Below are positions 37,702 to 47,488 of a DNA stretch of 64,000 nucleotides, piece by piece (within the stretch, counting starts at the first letter, position 1; the number at the start of each line of letters is the position of its first letter). The stretch is taken from positions 281,508 to 345,507 of the forward strand of contig CAJJAH010000001.1 of NCBI GenBank assembly GCA_905182255.1, given 5' to 3'. Origin of the DNA: Cryomorphaceae bacterium BACL11 MAG-121001-bin54. Lineage in GTDB: Bacteria > Bacteroidota > Bacteroidia > Flavobacteriales > BACL11. The notes below the pieces were generated by a model, which was not told the origin of the DNA, made no database searches, and saw nothing but the letters and a program-made list of their open reading frames with translations. Both the position numbers and the translations under genes were made by a program.

Positions 37702-38649
37702 ATGTCAGTATTAGTATATACAGAAAGTTGGGATGGAAATTTCAGAAAAAGTACTTTTGAAGCAGCTTCCTACGCATGTGAAACCGCTAAAATATTAGGA
37801 ACAGAAGTTATTGCAGTTTCTATAGGTGAAGTAAGTAATGATGAATTAAATAAATTAGGAAACTATGGCGTCAATAAAGTAGTTTCTTTCAATGCTATTG
37901 ACAAAGGAGACAGTCAATCTGCAACAAAAGCAATTGCAAAAATTGCAAATGATTCTAGTGTATTAATATTTTCAAATACTAATACTGCTAAAATGATAGC
38001 GCCAAGGCTATCAGCAAAACTCAAAGCAGGAATAGTAAGTAATGTAATTACTTTATCAGAAAGTGTAAAACCTTTACAAGTAAAAAGACAAGCATTTTCG
38101 TCAAAAGCAATTGAATTGGCAACGATAAACTCATCAATTGCCATTTTAGCTATTGCCCCTAACTCGTTTAAGATAATTGAAACTGGAGGCAATTGTACTA
38201 TTGAAAAAGATTCAACTAATGAAAAAGGAGCAATTAATATTGAAGGAAAAGAAACAGCAAGTGGTAAAATTTCTATTTCAGAAGCTGAGATTGTTGTTTC
38301 AGCCGGAAGAGGGCTAAAAGGTCCTGAAAATTGGGGGATGATTGAAGAGTTAGCTGAACTTTTAGGAGCTGCAACTGCTTGTTCGAAGCCTGTATCTGAT
38401 ATTGGGTGGAGACCACATGGTGAACATGTAGGTCAAACAGGAAAGGCCGTAGCAGCCGATCTTTATTTTGCAATAGGCATTTCAGGAGCTATACAACACT
38501 TAGCTGGAATTAATTCATCAAAAGTGATAGTTGCAATTAATACAGACCCAGAAGCTCCTTTCTTTAAAGCAGCTGATTACGGAATAGTTGGTGATGCTTT
38601 TGAAGTAGTACCAAAAATTATTGAAGAAATTAAACAGCTTAGAAGCTAG
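37702..38649 (+). CDS. etfA: Electron transfer flavoprotein subunit alpha
   Basis: EtfA binds FAD and passes electrons to ETF:quinone oxidoreductase, matching the menaquinone supply suggested by mqnB/D. The 315-residue protein has the C-terminal FAD domain: SAGRGLKGPENWGMIEELAELLGAATACSKPVSD near 202, GEHVGQTGKAVAADLYFAIGISGAIQHLAGI near 240 and AINTDPEAPFFKAADYGIVGD near 277, the classic ETF-alpha signature. Three bases separate it from the DUF151 gene. Confidence 0.96.
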   Translation: MSVLVYTESWDGNFRKSTFEAASYACETAKILGTEVIAVSIGEVSNDELNKLGNYGVNKVVSFNAIDKGDSQSATKAIAKIANDSSVLIFSNTNTAKMIAPRLSAKLKAGIVSNVITLSESVKPLQVKRQAFSSKAIELATINSSIAILAIAPNSFKIIETGGNCTIEKDSTNEKGAINIEGKETASGKISISEAEIVVSAGRGLKGPENWGMIEELAELLGAATACSKPVSDIGWRPHGEHVGQTGKAVAADLYFAIGISGAIQHLAGINSSKVIVAINTDPEAPFFKAADYGIVGDAFEVVPKIIEEIKQLRS

Positions 38650-38652
38650 AAT

Positions 38653-39255
38653 ATGGACTTTGTTCAATTAGATATCTCAGCAATTAGGCAAAGCGATTCT
38701 CAGAATAATGCATATGTATTGCTATTGAACGAAACAAATGGGAAAAGGCAACTACCTATTGTGATCGGCTGGTGTGAAGCTCGTTCAATTGCTATTGCAC
38801 TTGATGGAACAGAAGAACCAGACAGACCATTAACACATGATTTACTAAAAACTTTTGGAGACAGTTTTAAAATTACAGTTCAAAAAATTATTATTCATAC
38901 TTTAGTTGAAGGTATTTTTCATGCTTCTTTCCACTGTAAACATACAATTAGTGGTGAAGAAATAGAAATTGATGCTAGAACTTCTGATGCTATAGCTATT
39001 GCTATAAGATATGGATGTCCAATTTTTACCTATGAGGAAATTTTAGCTCGAGCAGGCATCATTATTAATAGTGCCAGAGAAAAAGATGAAGAATTTTCAT
39101 TGGATGGAGAAGAGGATAAAATAATGCAGAACGAAAATATAACAACCTTTGGACTAGCAAAATTAAAAAAACTATTAGCTACTGCAATTGATGAAGAAGA
39201 TTATGAAAAAGCATCAGAATTAAGAGATGAAATAAAAAAAAGAAATCAAAACTAG
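38653..39255 (+). CDS. Bifunctional nuclease family (DUF151) protein with UVR motif
   Basis: A 200-residue protein. The first 135 residues match the bifunctional nuclease (BFN/DUF151) domain: YVLLLNETNGKRQLPIVIGWCEARSIAIALDG near 22, RPLTHDLLKTFG near 57 and IDARTSDAIAIAIRYGCPIFTYEEIL near 108. The C-terminus LAKLKKLLATAIDEEDYEKASELRDEIKKR near 168 is a UvrB/UvrC interaction motif. DUF151 proteins have reported RNase and DNase activity; the UVR motif hints at DNA repair. It is tightly packed between etfA and the nucleoside transporter. Confidence 0.9.
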   Translation: MDFVQLDISAIRQSDSQNNAYVLLLNETNGKRQLPIVIGWCEARSIAIALDGTEEPDRPLTHDLLKTFGDSFKITVQKIIIHTLVEGIFHASFHCKHTISGEEIEIDARTSDAIAIAIRYGCPIFTYEEILARAGIIINSAREKDEEFSLDGEEDKIMQNENITTFGLAKLKKLLATAIDEEDYEKASELRDEIKKRNQN

Positions 39256-40578
39256 ATGAACGAAATAATTCAGACAACAGGCTTCTGTTTTGAATCTCTT
39301 TTAAGAGGAGTTCTAGGAATTTTTTCTTTATTACTTATTGCCTTTACTTTTTCGCGCAATCGAAAAGGAATAGATTGGAAGCTAGTTGCAAAAGGACTTG
39401 GGATTCAGATTCTATTTGCCGTACTTATATTAAAAGTACCATTCATACAAAATGGATTTGAATGGATAAGCTCTATTTTTGTAGTTATTTTAGGATTTAC
39501 AAGGGAGGGTAATATTTTCTTATTTGGTGACCTAGTTGAAAATATAGATTCATTTGGATTTATTTTTGTTTTTCAAGTACTACCAACAATCTTATTTTTC
39601 TCAGCACTTACTTCCTTGTTCTTTTATTATGGAATACTTCAAAAAGTAGTTTATGGTTTTGCTATTTTAATGAAAAAAACATTAAACTTATCTGGTTCAG
39701 AAAGTTTAGCTGCTGCTGGAAATATTTTCTTAGGGCAAACAGAATCACCCTTGCTTATAAAACCGTATATTGATAAGATGACAATGTCTGAACTACTATG
39801 CCTTATGGCCGGTGGAATGGCAACTATAGCTGGAGGAGTATTAGCTGCTTACATTGGTTTTTTAGGAGGAGCTGACCCTATTCAGCAACTATTTTTTGCC
39901 AAACATTTATTAGCTGCTTCTGTAATGTCAGCACCCGCTGCTGTGGTAGCTGCCAAAATATTATTGCCTGAGACTGAAAAGATAAATAAGGATATGAACA
40001 TCTCTACAGAACAGATAGGCACAAATGCTTTAGAAGCAATAACCATAGGAACAACCCAAGGTTTAAAGCTAGCTGTAAATGTAGGTGCTATGCTGCTTGT
40101 CTTTATCGCTTTTGTTGCTATGGCAAACTATTTTCTAAAAGACTTTATTGGAGATTTTACAGGAATTAATACTTGGGTCTCTTCAATTACTAACGGGCAA
40201 TATGATGGTTTAAGCTTACAATTTATTTTAGGCTATACTTTAGCGCCAGTTACTTGGCTAATGGGTGTCTGTAGTCAAGATATGTTTTTAGTAGGACAAT
40301 TATTAGGAGAAAAAACAATACTAAATGAATTTGTAGCTTACGTTTCCTTAGGAGATTTAAAAGCAAGTGGCAAATTCTTCGAAGAAAAATCAATAATAAT
40401 AGCCACTTATATTTTATGTGGGTTTGCCAACATTTCTTCAATTGGTATACAGATTGGAGGGATAGGTGCTTTAGCTCCTAAGAGAACTAAGGATTTATCC
40501 AAATTAGGGATATTAGCTCTAATAGCAGGAACATTGGCTTCCCTATTTACAGCCGTAATTGTAGGAATGATTTTATAA
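39256..40578 (+). CDS. Concentrative nucleoside transporter (NupC/CNT family)
   Basis: A 440-residue inner-membrane symporter importing nucleosides with sodium or protons. Visible family blocks: LKVPFIQNGFEW near 55, LTSLFFYYGILQKVVYGFAILMKKTLNLSGSESLAAAGNIFLGQTESPLLIKPYI near 115-170 (substrate site), MATIAGGVLAAYIGFLGG near 193, and TLAPVTWLMGVCSQDMFLVGQLLGEKTILNEFVAY near 330. It follows the DUF151 gene with no gap (stop then ATG). Position before thyA fits nucleoside salvage feeding the two deoxynucleoside kinases. Confidence 0.93.
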   Translation: MNEIIQTTGFCFESLLRGVLGIFSLLLIAFTFSRNRKGIDWKLVAKGLGIQILFAVLILKVPFIQNGFEWISSIFVVILGFTREGNIFLFGDLVENIDSFGFIFVFQVLPTILFFSALTSLFFYYGILQKVVYGFAILMKKTLNLSGSESLAAAGNIFLGQTESPLLIKPYIDKMTMSELLCLMAGGMATIAGGVLAAYIGFLGGADPIQQLFFAKHLLAASVMSAPAAVVAAKILLPETEKINKDMNISTEQIGTNALEAITIGTTQGLKLAVNVGAMLLVFIAFVAMANYFLKDFIGDFTGINTWVSSITNGQYDGLSLQFILGYTLAPVTWLMGVCSQDMFLVGQLLGEKTILNEFVAYVSLGDLKASGKFFEEKSIIIATYILCGFANISSIGIQIGGIGALAPKRTKDLSKLGILALIAGTLASLFTAVIVGMIL

Positions 40579-40609
40579 TACCATAGAGAAAAGAATAATT
40601 ATCAAATAA

Positions 40610-41404
40610 ATGCAACAATATTTAGATTTAATGACACGCGTGATGAAAGAAGGCACGCTTAAAGCAGATAGAACAGGTACAGGGACTAAAAGTGTTTTTG
40701 GACATCAAATGCGTTTTGATTTATCAGAAGGGTTTCCCTGTATTACCACAAAAAAGCTACACTTAAAATCTATCATCCACGAATTACTGTGGTTTTTAAA
40801 GGGAGATACCAACATAAAATATCTTAAAGAAAATGGAGTGCGTATTTGGGATGAATGGGCAGATAAAAATGGAGATTTGGGTCATGTGTACGGATACCAA
40901 TGGAGAAGTTGGCCAGCACCTGACGGAAAACATATTGACCAAATTACTCAAGTAGTAGAGACACTTAAAAAAAATCCAGATAGTAGAAGAATTATTGTGA
41001 GTGCTTGGAATGTAGGTGAAATTGAACAAATGGCTTTACCTCCCTGTCATGCTTTTTTCCAATTTTATGTAGCAGACGGAAAACTTTCTTGTCAGTTATA
41101 TCAAAGAAGTGCCGATATCTTTTTGGGCGTACCGTTCAATATTGCATCATACGCCTTACTTACTATTATGATGGCGCAAGTCTGTAATCTGAAAGTAGGT
41201 GATTTTGTACACACTCTGGGTGATGCGCACATTTATAGCAATCATTTTGAGCAAACAGAATTACAATTAAGTAGAGATACAAAAGCATTACCAAAAATGA
41301 AAATTAACCCAGAGGTGAAAAGTATTTTTGATTTTACTATTGATGATTTTGAGTTAGTAGATTATGAATGTCACCCACACATTAAAGGAAAAGTAGCGAT
41401 ATAA
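40610..41404 (+). CDS. thyA: Thymidylate synthase (ThyA type)
   Basis: ThyA methylates dUMP to dTMP using 5,10-methylenetetrahydrofolate, which becomes dihydrofolate. The 264-residue protein has [19 protein letters not shown] near 21, [18 protein letters not shown] near 94, catalytic Cys in [12 protein letters not shown] near 146, [24 protein letters not shown] near 161 and HIYSNHFEQ. It matches the E. coli length of 264. It overlaps the next gene by one base (TAATG). Downstream folA regenerates tetrahydrofolate, so pairing is logical. Confidence 0.97.
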   Translation: MQQYLDLMTRVMKEGTLKADRTGTGTKSVFGHQMRFDLSEGFPCITTKKLHLKSIIHELLWFLKGDTNIKYLKENGVRIWDEWADKNGDLGHVYGYQWRSWPAPDGKHIDQITQVVETLKKNPDSRRIIVSAWNVGEIEQMALPPCHAFFQFYVADGKLSCQLYQRSADIFLGVPFNIASYALLTIMMAQVCNLKVGDFVHTLGDAHIYSNHFEQTELQLSRDTKALPKMKINPEVKSIFDFTIDDFELVDYECHPHIKGKVAI

Positions 41405-42507
41405 TGGCAAATATAATAGTATTAGGAGCAGGATTAGTAGGAGGTGTAATGGCTAAAGATTTAGCTAAACAACACAATGTTACTTCTGTAGATATTTCAC
41501 AAAAAAACTTAGATAAGCTAGCTTGCATCAATACTATTTGTGCTGATGTTGCTAATACAGCAACTTTACAAAACCTAATAAAGGATTTTGATTTAGTAGT
41601 TGGTGCAGTACCTGGTTTTATGGGTTATAAAATGATGAAGGATGTCATAGATGCAGGAAAGAATATAGTTGATATTTCTTTTTATCCTGAAGATCCTTTC
41701 GGATTGGATAAGTTAGCAAAAGAAAAAGGAGTTGTTGCAGTGATGGATTGTGGAGTAGCGCCAGGAATGGGAAATATTATATTTGGTCATCATGACTTAA
41801 AAATGGAAATTACCGATTACGAATGTTTAGTTGGTGGCTTACCTGAAAAAAGAGAATGGCCATATGAATACCAAGCGGTATTCTCTCCTATTGATGTAAT
41901 TGAGGAGTACATTCGTCCAGCTCGATATGTACAAAATAGCCACATGATTACCAAAGAAGCCTTGTCTGATACTGAGCTTATTGAATTTGATGGAGTAGGG
42001 ACTTTAGAAAGTTGGAATTCTGATGGACTAAGAAGTTTAATAAAGACCATGGCACATGTACCAAATATGATTGAAAAAACTTTGCGTTATCCTGGTTGTG
42101 TGGAATATCTGAGAGTATTGCGTGCTAGTGGTTTTTTCTCTTATGAAGAGGTTGAAATAAACGGAACTATGATACGCCCGGTTGATATGACAGCCAAATT
42201 ATTATTCCCAAAATGGGAAATGAAAAAAGGCGATAAAGATTTTACTGTCATGAGAATTATCATGAAAGGACTAGAAAATGGAAATGAAGTAAGTTACCAA
42301 TACAATTTATTAGATCGCTTTGATAATAATACGATTTCTATGGCAAGAACTACAGGATTTACTTGCACTGCAGTTGCCAACCTAGTGGTAAATAGAGAAT
42401 ATGAAAGAGTAGGGATTTCACCACCTGAATACCTAGGTGGACACTTTGAATTTGTAAAAAATTACTTAGAAGAAAGAGGTGTTAAATATAAAATAATTAA
42501 GAAATAA
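41404..42507 (+). CDS. Saccharopine dehydrogenase-family oxidoreductase (lysine 6-dehydrogenase-like)
   Basis: A 367-residue NAD(P)-dependent oxidoreductase with the Rossmann motif IVLGAGLVGGVMAKDLA at residue 4, then DLVVGAVPGFMGYKMMKDVIDAGKNIVDISF near 60, VMDCGVAPGMGNIIFG near 115, and the C-terminal catalytic region VIEEYIRPARYV, TLESWNSDGLRSL and EKTLRYPGCVEYLRVLRASGFF. The last blocks remind me of lysine 6-dehydrogenases and bacterial saccharopine reductases. Substrate is unproven. It sits between thyA and folA with one-base overlaps on both sides, so it is co-expressed though metabolically unrelated. Confidence 0.85.
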   Translation: MANIIVLGAGLVGGVMAKDLAKQHNVTSVDISQKNLDKLACINTICADVANTATLQNLIKDFDLVVGAVPGFMGYKMMKDVIDAGKNIVDISFYPEDPFGLDKLAKEKGVVAVMDCGVAPGMGNIIFGHHDLKMEITDYECLVGGLPEKREWPYEYQAVFSPIDVIEEYIRPARYVQNSHMITKEALSDTELIEFDGVGTLESWNSDGLRSLIKTMAHVPNMIEKTLRYPGCVEYLRVLRASGFFSYEEVEINGTMIRPVDMTAKLLFPKWEMKKGDKDFTVMRIIMKGLENGNEVSYQYNLLDRFDNNTISMARTTGFTCTAVANLVVNREYERVGISPPEYLGGHFEFVKNYLEERGVKYKIIKK

Positions 42508-43013
42508 TGGTCGTTTCTTTAATAGTTGCAGTAGCTGAAAATGGAGTGATTGGAAAAGATAATGATCTAATCTGGCATTTACCAAAAGATATGCGTTTTT
42601 TCAAAGAGACTACTTTACGTCATCATGTAATAATGGGTCGAAAAAACTTTGAGTCCATTCCTCATAAATACCGTCCACTTGCTAATAGAACAAATATTGT
42701 AATTACCCGCCAATCAGCATATAAAGCAGAAGGATCTATTGTGGTAAATTCAGTTGAAGCTGCATTAGACGTTGCCAAAAATAATGGAGATAATGAGCCT
42801 TTTATAATTGGAGGAGGACAAATCTACAAACTAGCCCTTGAAGCAAACTTAGTAGATAAAATATACCTAACTAAAATTAATCATGCTTTTGATGGAGATA
42901 CATTTTTCCCTGAGCTAGGAGATGAATGGAAAGAAGTTAAAAGAATAGATTGTAAATCAGATGAAAAGCATTCCTACGATTATAGTTTTTTGACTTTTGA
43001 GAAAATTAAATAA
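42507..43013 (+). CDS. folA: Dihydrofolate reductase
   Basis: FolA reduces dihydrofolate to tetrahydrofolate. The 168-residue protein has the signature SLIVAVAENGVIGKDNDLIWHLPKDMRFFKETT near residue 4 (with the catalytic Asp region DMRFFK), HHVIMGRKNFESIP near 40, NIVITRQ near 66, PFIIGGGQIYKLAL near 94 and DKIYLTKI. It overlaps the preceding gene by one base and shares the transcript with thyA, whose product dihydrofolate it recycles. Confidence 0.96.
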   Translation: MVVSLIVAVAENGVIGKDNDLIWHLPKDMRFFKETTLRHHVIMGRKNFESIPHKYRPLANRTNIVITRQSAYKAEGSIVVNSVEAALDVAKNNGDNEPFIIGGGQIYKLALEANLVDKIYLTKINHAFDGDTFFPELGDEWKEVKRIDCKSDEKHSYDYSFLTFEKIK

Positions 43014-43033
43014 ATTTACCAAAAAATATTCTG

Positions 43034-43828
43034 ATGAAAAATAAAATTTTAAACCTTTGCTTAATTGCAGTTTTAATTTATGCATGTAAAAATGAGGATG
43101 CAGATTTAACAAGTACCCAAGCAACACAAGATCACCTTTTTGCCGAGCAAACTTTTAGTGATGTTGGTAGAACTGTAAAAGAAGCATTTTTAGAAAATGG
43201 TGTTAATAAATCATGTGTTTCATACAGTTTAAAAAATGACAATACATTAGATATTGACACACTTATTATCAATTTTGGAGCAATTAATTGCTTACAGAAT
43301 GGAAAACTCAGAAAAGGAAAGGTGGTTATTACTTACAGTGGAAAATATAGTGACTCCTTAACTGTAATAACTACTACATTTGATAATTACTATGTAAATA
43401 ATAATTTAATTCAAGGGGAAAGTGTCCTAACTAATCAGGGTAGAAATATTGATGGAAATATGTGGTTTAATGTTCTTGTAAACAATTCAAGTATTATCAC
43501 CAAAAATGGTACAATAAACTGGTCTACAAACAGAAAAGAAGAATGGGTAAGCGGATTATCTACTTATGGAAACATAAGTGATGATATATACAATATTACA
43601 GGATTAGCAAATGGAATAGGAATAAATAACAATAGTTTTAGTGTGGATATTACGGATACTTTAAAAGTTGAATTGGGCTGCTTACCTTCTTGCATAATAA
43701 AAAGTGGTACTGCCAAAATATCGCCTAATGGATATTCAGATAGAATTATAAATTATGGTAATTCATTCTGTGATTGTAATTTTAATATTACAATTGACGG
43801 GACAAAATATCCTATAGTTCTAAACTAA
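43034..43828 (+). CDS. Lipoprotein of unknown function at the end of the folA run
   Basis: 264 residues with a lipoprotein signal (lipobox IYACK, Cys19). The mature part is beta-rich and has four or five cysteines including ELGCLPSCIIKSG near 212 and CDCNFNITIDG near 247. No family recognised. It starts 21 bases after folA and its last four bases overlap the convergent clpX, leaving no room for a terminator. Confidence 0.6.
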   Translation: MKNKILNLCLIAVLIYACKNEDADLTSTQATQDHLFAEQTFSDVGRTVKEAFLENGVNKSCVSYSLKNDNTLDIDTLIINFGAINCLQNGKLRKGKVVITYSGKYSDSLTVITTTFDNYYVNNNLIQGESVLTNQGRNIDGNMWFNVLVNNSSIITKNGTINWSTNRKEEWVSGLSTYGNISDDIYNITGLANGIGINNNSFSVDITDTLKVELGCLPSCIIKSGTAKISPNGYSDRIINYGNSFCDCNFNITIDGTKYPIVLN

Positions 43829-45054
43829 GCTACTTTTAGTTTAGTAAATGAATGTTTCGTAAGCTGCTCCCTAACATAAGTAGTTGTAATTCTTAGTTCC
43901 TTCTTACTTTCATCTGAAGGAAACTCAAACATAGCGTCTAGCATAATTGATTCACAAATTGAACGTAGTCCTCTAGCTCCTAGTTTAAATTCCATTGCTT
44001 TATCCACAATAATATCAATAGCTTTTTTATCAAAAGTTAAACTTATACCATCCATATCAAATAACTTTTGATATTGTTTAGTTAATGCATTTTTAGGCTC
44101 AGTTAAAATTAGCTTCAAAGCTGCCCTATCCAAGGGATTAAGATGAGTAACTACAGGCATTCTACCTATCAGCTCAGGTATTAATCCAAAAGATTTTAAA
44201 TCCTGAGGAGCTATATATTGTAGTAAATTTTCTTTATTAATTGCTCCCTCACTTGCTGACTTAAATCCGATAGATCTTGTATTCATTCTAGCTGAAATAT
44301 GCTGTTCTATTCCATCAAATGCACCTCCACTAATAAATAGAATATCTTTAGTGTCTAAGGCAATCATTTTCTGATCAGGATGCTTACGTCCTCCTTGTGG
44401 TGGGACATTTACTATTGTTCCTTCCAATAATTTTAGCATAGCTTGTTGTACACCCTCCCCACTTACATCACGGGTGATAGATGGATTATCACTTTTACGG
44501 GCAACTTTATCAATCTCATCAATAAAAACAATTCCTCTTTTTGCCTTTTCAATATCATAATCAGCCGACTGTAGTAATCTTGTCAAAATACTCTCTACAT
44601 CCTCACCAACATAACCAGCTTCAGTGAGTACAGTTGCATCAGCAATACAAAATGGAACTTTTAATAACTTGGCAATAGAACGTGCAATTAAGGTTTTACC
44701 CGTACCTGTTCGCCCCACCATAATAATATTTGATTTCTCAATTTCAATATCTTCTTCACTAGTATCTGGTTGTAAAATTCTTTTATAGTGATTATAAACG
44801 GCAACTGACATCACCCTTTTTGCATCATCTTGTCCGATTACAAATTCATCCAGATGCACTTTTATTTCCTTAGGTTTTAAAAGAGTAATATTATTGGCAA
44901 TAAAGACTTTATCAGATGCATCTTCTTTGACAATTTCATGCGCTTGTTCAATACATAAATCACAAATATGGGCAGAGGTACCTGCAATCAAGATATTAGT
45001 ATCTTGCTTATCTTTACCACAAAAAGAACATAATACTTTATCGTTTTCTGGCAT
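43825..45054 (-). CDS. clpX: ATP-dependent Clp protease ATP-binding subunit ClpX
   Basis: ClpX unfolds tagged proteins and feeds them to ClpP. The 409-residue protein has the N-terminal zinc domain [26 protein letters not shown] near 8, Walker A GRTGTGKT near 115, pore-loop [12 protein letters not shown], Walker [12 protein letters not shown] near 177, [19 protein letters not shown] near 195, and the IGF-like ClpP contact region [10 protein letters not shown] near 260. It directly overlaps clpP (stop/start share one base), forming the classical tig-clpP-clpX order. Confidence 0.97.
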   Translation of the reverse strand: MPENDKVLCSFCGKDKQDTNILIAGTSAHICDLCIEQAHEIVKEDASDKVFIANNITLLKPKEIKVHLDEFVIGQDDAKRVMSVAVYNHYKRILQPDTSEEDIEIEKSNIIMVGRTGTGKTLIARSIAKLLKVPFCIADATVLTEAGYVGEDVESILTRLLQSADYDIEKAKRGIVFIDEIDKVARKSDNPSITRDVSGEGVQQAMLKLLEGTIVNVPPQGGRKHPDQKMIALDTKDILFISGGAFDGIEQHISARMNTRSIGFKSASEGAINKENLLQYIAPQDLKSFGLIPELIGRMPVVTHLNPLDRAALKLILTEPKNALTKQYQKLFDMDGISLTFDKKAIDIIVDKAMEFKLGARGLRSICESIMLDAMFEFPSDESKKELRITTTYVREQLTKHSFTKLKVA

Positions 45055-45728
45055 TATTTTTTTCTTTCGAGTACCTCATCAATCATACCGTATGCTTTAG
45101 CCTCTTCAGCTGTCATCCAGTAATCTCTATCACTATCTTCCCATACTTTATCAAAATCTTGTCCTGAATGGTCAGCAATAATTTCATACAATTCATTCTT
45201 TAACTTTTTGATTTCGTTAGCAGTAATTTCAATATCAGAAGCTTGGCCTTGAGCTCCGCCTAAAGGTTGATGTATCATTACTCTAGAATGCTTAAGTGCC
45301 GTTCTTTTTCCTGCTGCACCAGCACACAATAGAACCGCTCCCATTGATGCAGCCATACCTGTACAAATCGTAGAAACATCAGGATTAATATACTGAATAG
45401 TATCATAAATACCAAGCCCTGCATATACGCCGCCACCTGGAGAATTCAAATAAATTAAAATATCTTTTTTAGCATCTACTGACTCTAAAAATAATAATTG
45501 CGCCTGAATAACATTAGCAACATAGTCGTTAATAGGGACGCCAAGAAAAATAATTCTATCCATCATCAAACGAGAGAAAACATCCATACTAGCAACATTC
45601 ATTTGTCTCTCTTCAATAATTGTTGGAGAAATATAGTTTCCATGAATTGAATTAAACTCATGAAGATGTAAGCTGCTTATACCTCTATGTTTTGTTGCGT
45701 ATTTTTCAAATTCCTTTCCGTAATCCAT
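45054..45728 (-). CDS. clpP: ATP-dependent Clp protease proteolytic subunit ClpP
   Basis: ClpP is the serine protease chamber of ClpXP. The 224-residue protein has RIIFLGVPINDYVANVIQAQLLFLE near 58, the catalytic Ser in CTGMAASMGAVLLCAGA near 123 and the catalytic His in KHSRVMIHQPLGGAQGQASD near 146, then Asp in DRDYWMTAEEAKAYGMIDEV. It sits 16 bases after tig and overlaps clpX. The N-terminal 35 residues before the core are slightly longer than in E. coli. Confidence 0.97.
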   Translation of the reverse strand: MDYGKEFEKYATKHRGISSLHLHEFNSIHGNYISPTIIEERQMNVASMDVFSRLMMDRIIFLGVPINDYVANVIQAQLLFLESVDAKKDILIYLNSPGGGVYAGLGIYDTIQYINPDVSTICTGMAASMGAVLLCAGAAGKRTALKHSRVMIHQPLGGAQGQASDIEITANEIKKLKNELYEIIADHSGQDFDKVWEDSDRDYWMTAEEAKAYGMIDEVLERKK

Positions 45729-45744
45729 GATAGTAGTTTTTGTG

Positions 45745-47097
45745 TTATTTTACTGATGCTAATTTAACAAATTCATCATAAGAAATGTTCTTTTCTGTTA
45801 ATTTGAAGTTTTCTTTATAAACGACTAATGTTCTTTCATCAAAAATCTGATCGTATATTTTCTTTCTTTCCTCTTCATTTTTAAGAATGTTTGTTGCAAT
45901 ATCAGTCAATTGCGCATCATCACTTTCAGGCTGACCATATTGTTTCATTTGTGAACTAATTAGCTTTTTGGCTTGATTTAAAACATCTTCCTGAGTAACT
46001 TTAACATCATAATTTTCTAAGATTTTGTTTTCAATCAATTGCCATTGTAAGCTTTTAGCATACATATCATATTCAGTTGCTAGCACTTCCATAGTAATTG
46101 GTTGTTCAGAAGTTTGAAGCAACCATCTTTTTAGGAAATCATCTGGCATTTGTAATTTTAATTTTTCAATAAAATAAGTTACTATATCATTCTTAAGCAT
46201 TCTATCACTTTCTCCAACAAACTGTCCTTCTGCTTCTTCTTGCACTTTAGCTTTAAATTGTTTTACATCTTTTACTGTTCCAACACCATAAACCTTATCA
46301 AATAATTCAGTTGTCAATTCAGCTGGAGCTAATTGATTAATATTTTTGACTGTAAATTGAAATTCTTCAGAAGTCAAATTATGTAAAACATCATGAGAAA
46401 CATTTAACATAGATCCTAAATCAGAATGATTCGTAAAAGCCTTCATCACATTTACATTAATTATATCATCCTTTTTAACGCCAATAAACTTCTTTTTAAT
46501 TTTTGTGTCTGAGATGTATTCCATAGCTACTGTTGCCTCATTTGAAATTCCATTTGACATTACATTTCCATCAACATCAAGCTGAGATATTGCACAAAAA
46601 ATTAAATCCCCTTTAACAGAAACCTCAGGATTACTCATTTTACCATAGCGCTTTGCAATATCAGTACAATATCCATCAACTAATTTAGCGTCTGCTTTGA
46701 TTTTGTAATAGTTTAATTTATCTTTAGATGTAATTTTTACATCAAAATCTGGTGCTAAACCTACCTCATATTTAAAAGTAAAGTCTTCGTTTTTTGCCCA
46801 ATCAATAGGTGTTTCGTCAATTGGTAAGGGAGAGCCTAAAACTCTTACTTTCTCAGTAGATATATGTTTATATAATTCATCCTGAAGTAATTTATTTACC
46901 TCCTCGACTAAAACAGAGGTTCTGTATTTTTTATTTATGATTCCCATAGGTGTTTTCCCTTTTCTGAATCCTGGGACGTCAGCAGTTTTACGGTAATCCT
47001 TTAATACTTTATCAACTTTTTCAGAATAATCTGCCTCTACAACCTCAACAGTAATGGTTGCCATTAAATTTTTTGCTTTGCTTTGTGTAAGTTTCAT
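45745..47097 (-). CDS. tig: Trigger factor chaperone
   Basis: Trigger factor binds the ribosome and shields nascent chains. The 450-residue protein carries the ribosome-binding signature DVPGFRKGKTPMGIINKKYR near 40 and the central substrate domain. The canonical FKBP-type proline isomerase domain is poorly recognisable in residues 150-245, as is usual in Bacteroidota. The C-terminal arms follow (LFDKVYGVGTVKD onward). It heads the tig-clpP-clpX operon behind a TATTTTTG box. Confidence 0.93.
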   Translation of the reverse strand: MKLTQSKAKNLMATITVEVVEADYSEKVDKVLKDYRKTADVPGFRKGKTPMGIINKKYRTSVLVEEVNKLLQDELYKHISTEKVRVLGSPLPIDETPIDWAKNEDFTFKYEVGLAPDFDVKITSKDKLNYYKIKADAKLVDGYCTDIAKRYGKMSNPEVSVKGDLIFCAISQLDVDGNVMSNGISNEATVAMEYISDTKIKKKFIGVKKDDIINVNVMKAFTNHSDLGSMLNVSHDVLHNLTSEEFQFTVKNINQLAPAELTTELFDKVYGVGTVKDVKQFKAKVQEEAEGQFVGESDRMLKNDIVTYFIEKLKLQMPDDFLKRWLLQTSEQPITMEVLATEYDMYAKSLQWQLIENKILENYDVKVTQEDVLNQAKKLISSQMKQYGQPESDDAQLTDIATNILKNEEERKKIYDQIFDERTLVVYKENFKLTEKNISYDEFVKLASVK

Positions 47098-47123
47098 CTC
47101 TTATTTATTTTTTAAAAGGGCAG

Positions 47124-47131
47124 CAAAAATA
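47124..47131 (-). promoter_or_regulatory. -7 promoter box TATTTTTG for tig-clpP-clpX
   Basis: TATTTTTG on the minus strand, 26 bases before the tig ATG. Confidence 0.5.
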
Positions 47132-47252
47132 CACTTATTTATCTGATTATGAAACAAGGGTACACATAAAAAGAAAGAGGTTATTTGATATTTGAGGAAA
47201 AGAAAATCTAATGAAAAATATTAAACAATTACCCAAGCTAGTAGTAAAACTA

Positions 47253-47293
47253 AAAAAGTGGAATTCTATTATTAAAATAGAATTCCACTTTTT
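47253..47293. terminator. Strong terminator after tRNA-Leu(TAG)
   Basis: A perfect 18-bp hairpin, AAAAAGTGGAATTCTATT with its complement around ATTAA, including T and A tracts at the ends. It ends the minus-strand tRNA transcript and could also stop plus-strand transcription. Confidence 0.9.
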
Positions 47294-47294
47294 G

Positions 47295-47376
47295 TACGGG
47301 TGGAGAGACTCGAACTCTCACACCTTACGGCACTAGATCCTAAATCTAGCGCGTCTACCAATTCCGCCACACCCGC
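47295..47376 (-). tRNA. tRNA-Leu (anticodon TAG)
   Basis: 82 bases, acceptor GCGGGTG/CACCCGT plus A. The stem CTAGA/TCTAG with loop TTTAGGA gives anticodon TAG. A long variable arm and T-arm GAGAGTTCGAGTCTCTC are present. Followed at once by a strong terminator. Confidence 0.96.
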
Positions 47377-47387
47377 ATTAAGGACGG

Positions 47388-47421
47388 CAAAGATATTATT
47401 TTTTAACATTTACACACAAAA
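47388..47421 (-). promoter_or_regulatory. Promoter of tRNA-Leu(TAG)
   Basis: On the minus strand TTTTG, a 21-base spacer and TATCTTTG give a -33/-7 pair, with the -7 box 11 bases before the tRNA. This is the clearest full promoter in the window. Confidence 0.7.
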
Positions 47422-47456
47422 GGTAGCTTTAAAGATTTTTTAGTACTTTTTTTATT

Positions 47457-47464
47457 TAATTTTG
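47457..47464 (+). promoter_or_regulatory. -7 promoter box TAATTTTG for the DUF3127 gene
   Basis: TAATTTTG fits TAnnTTTG, 24 bases before the ATG at 47489. Confidence 0.5.
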
Positions 47465-47488
47465 TGAACCTAATTTAAAATACATAAG

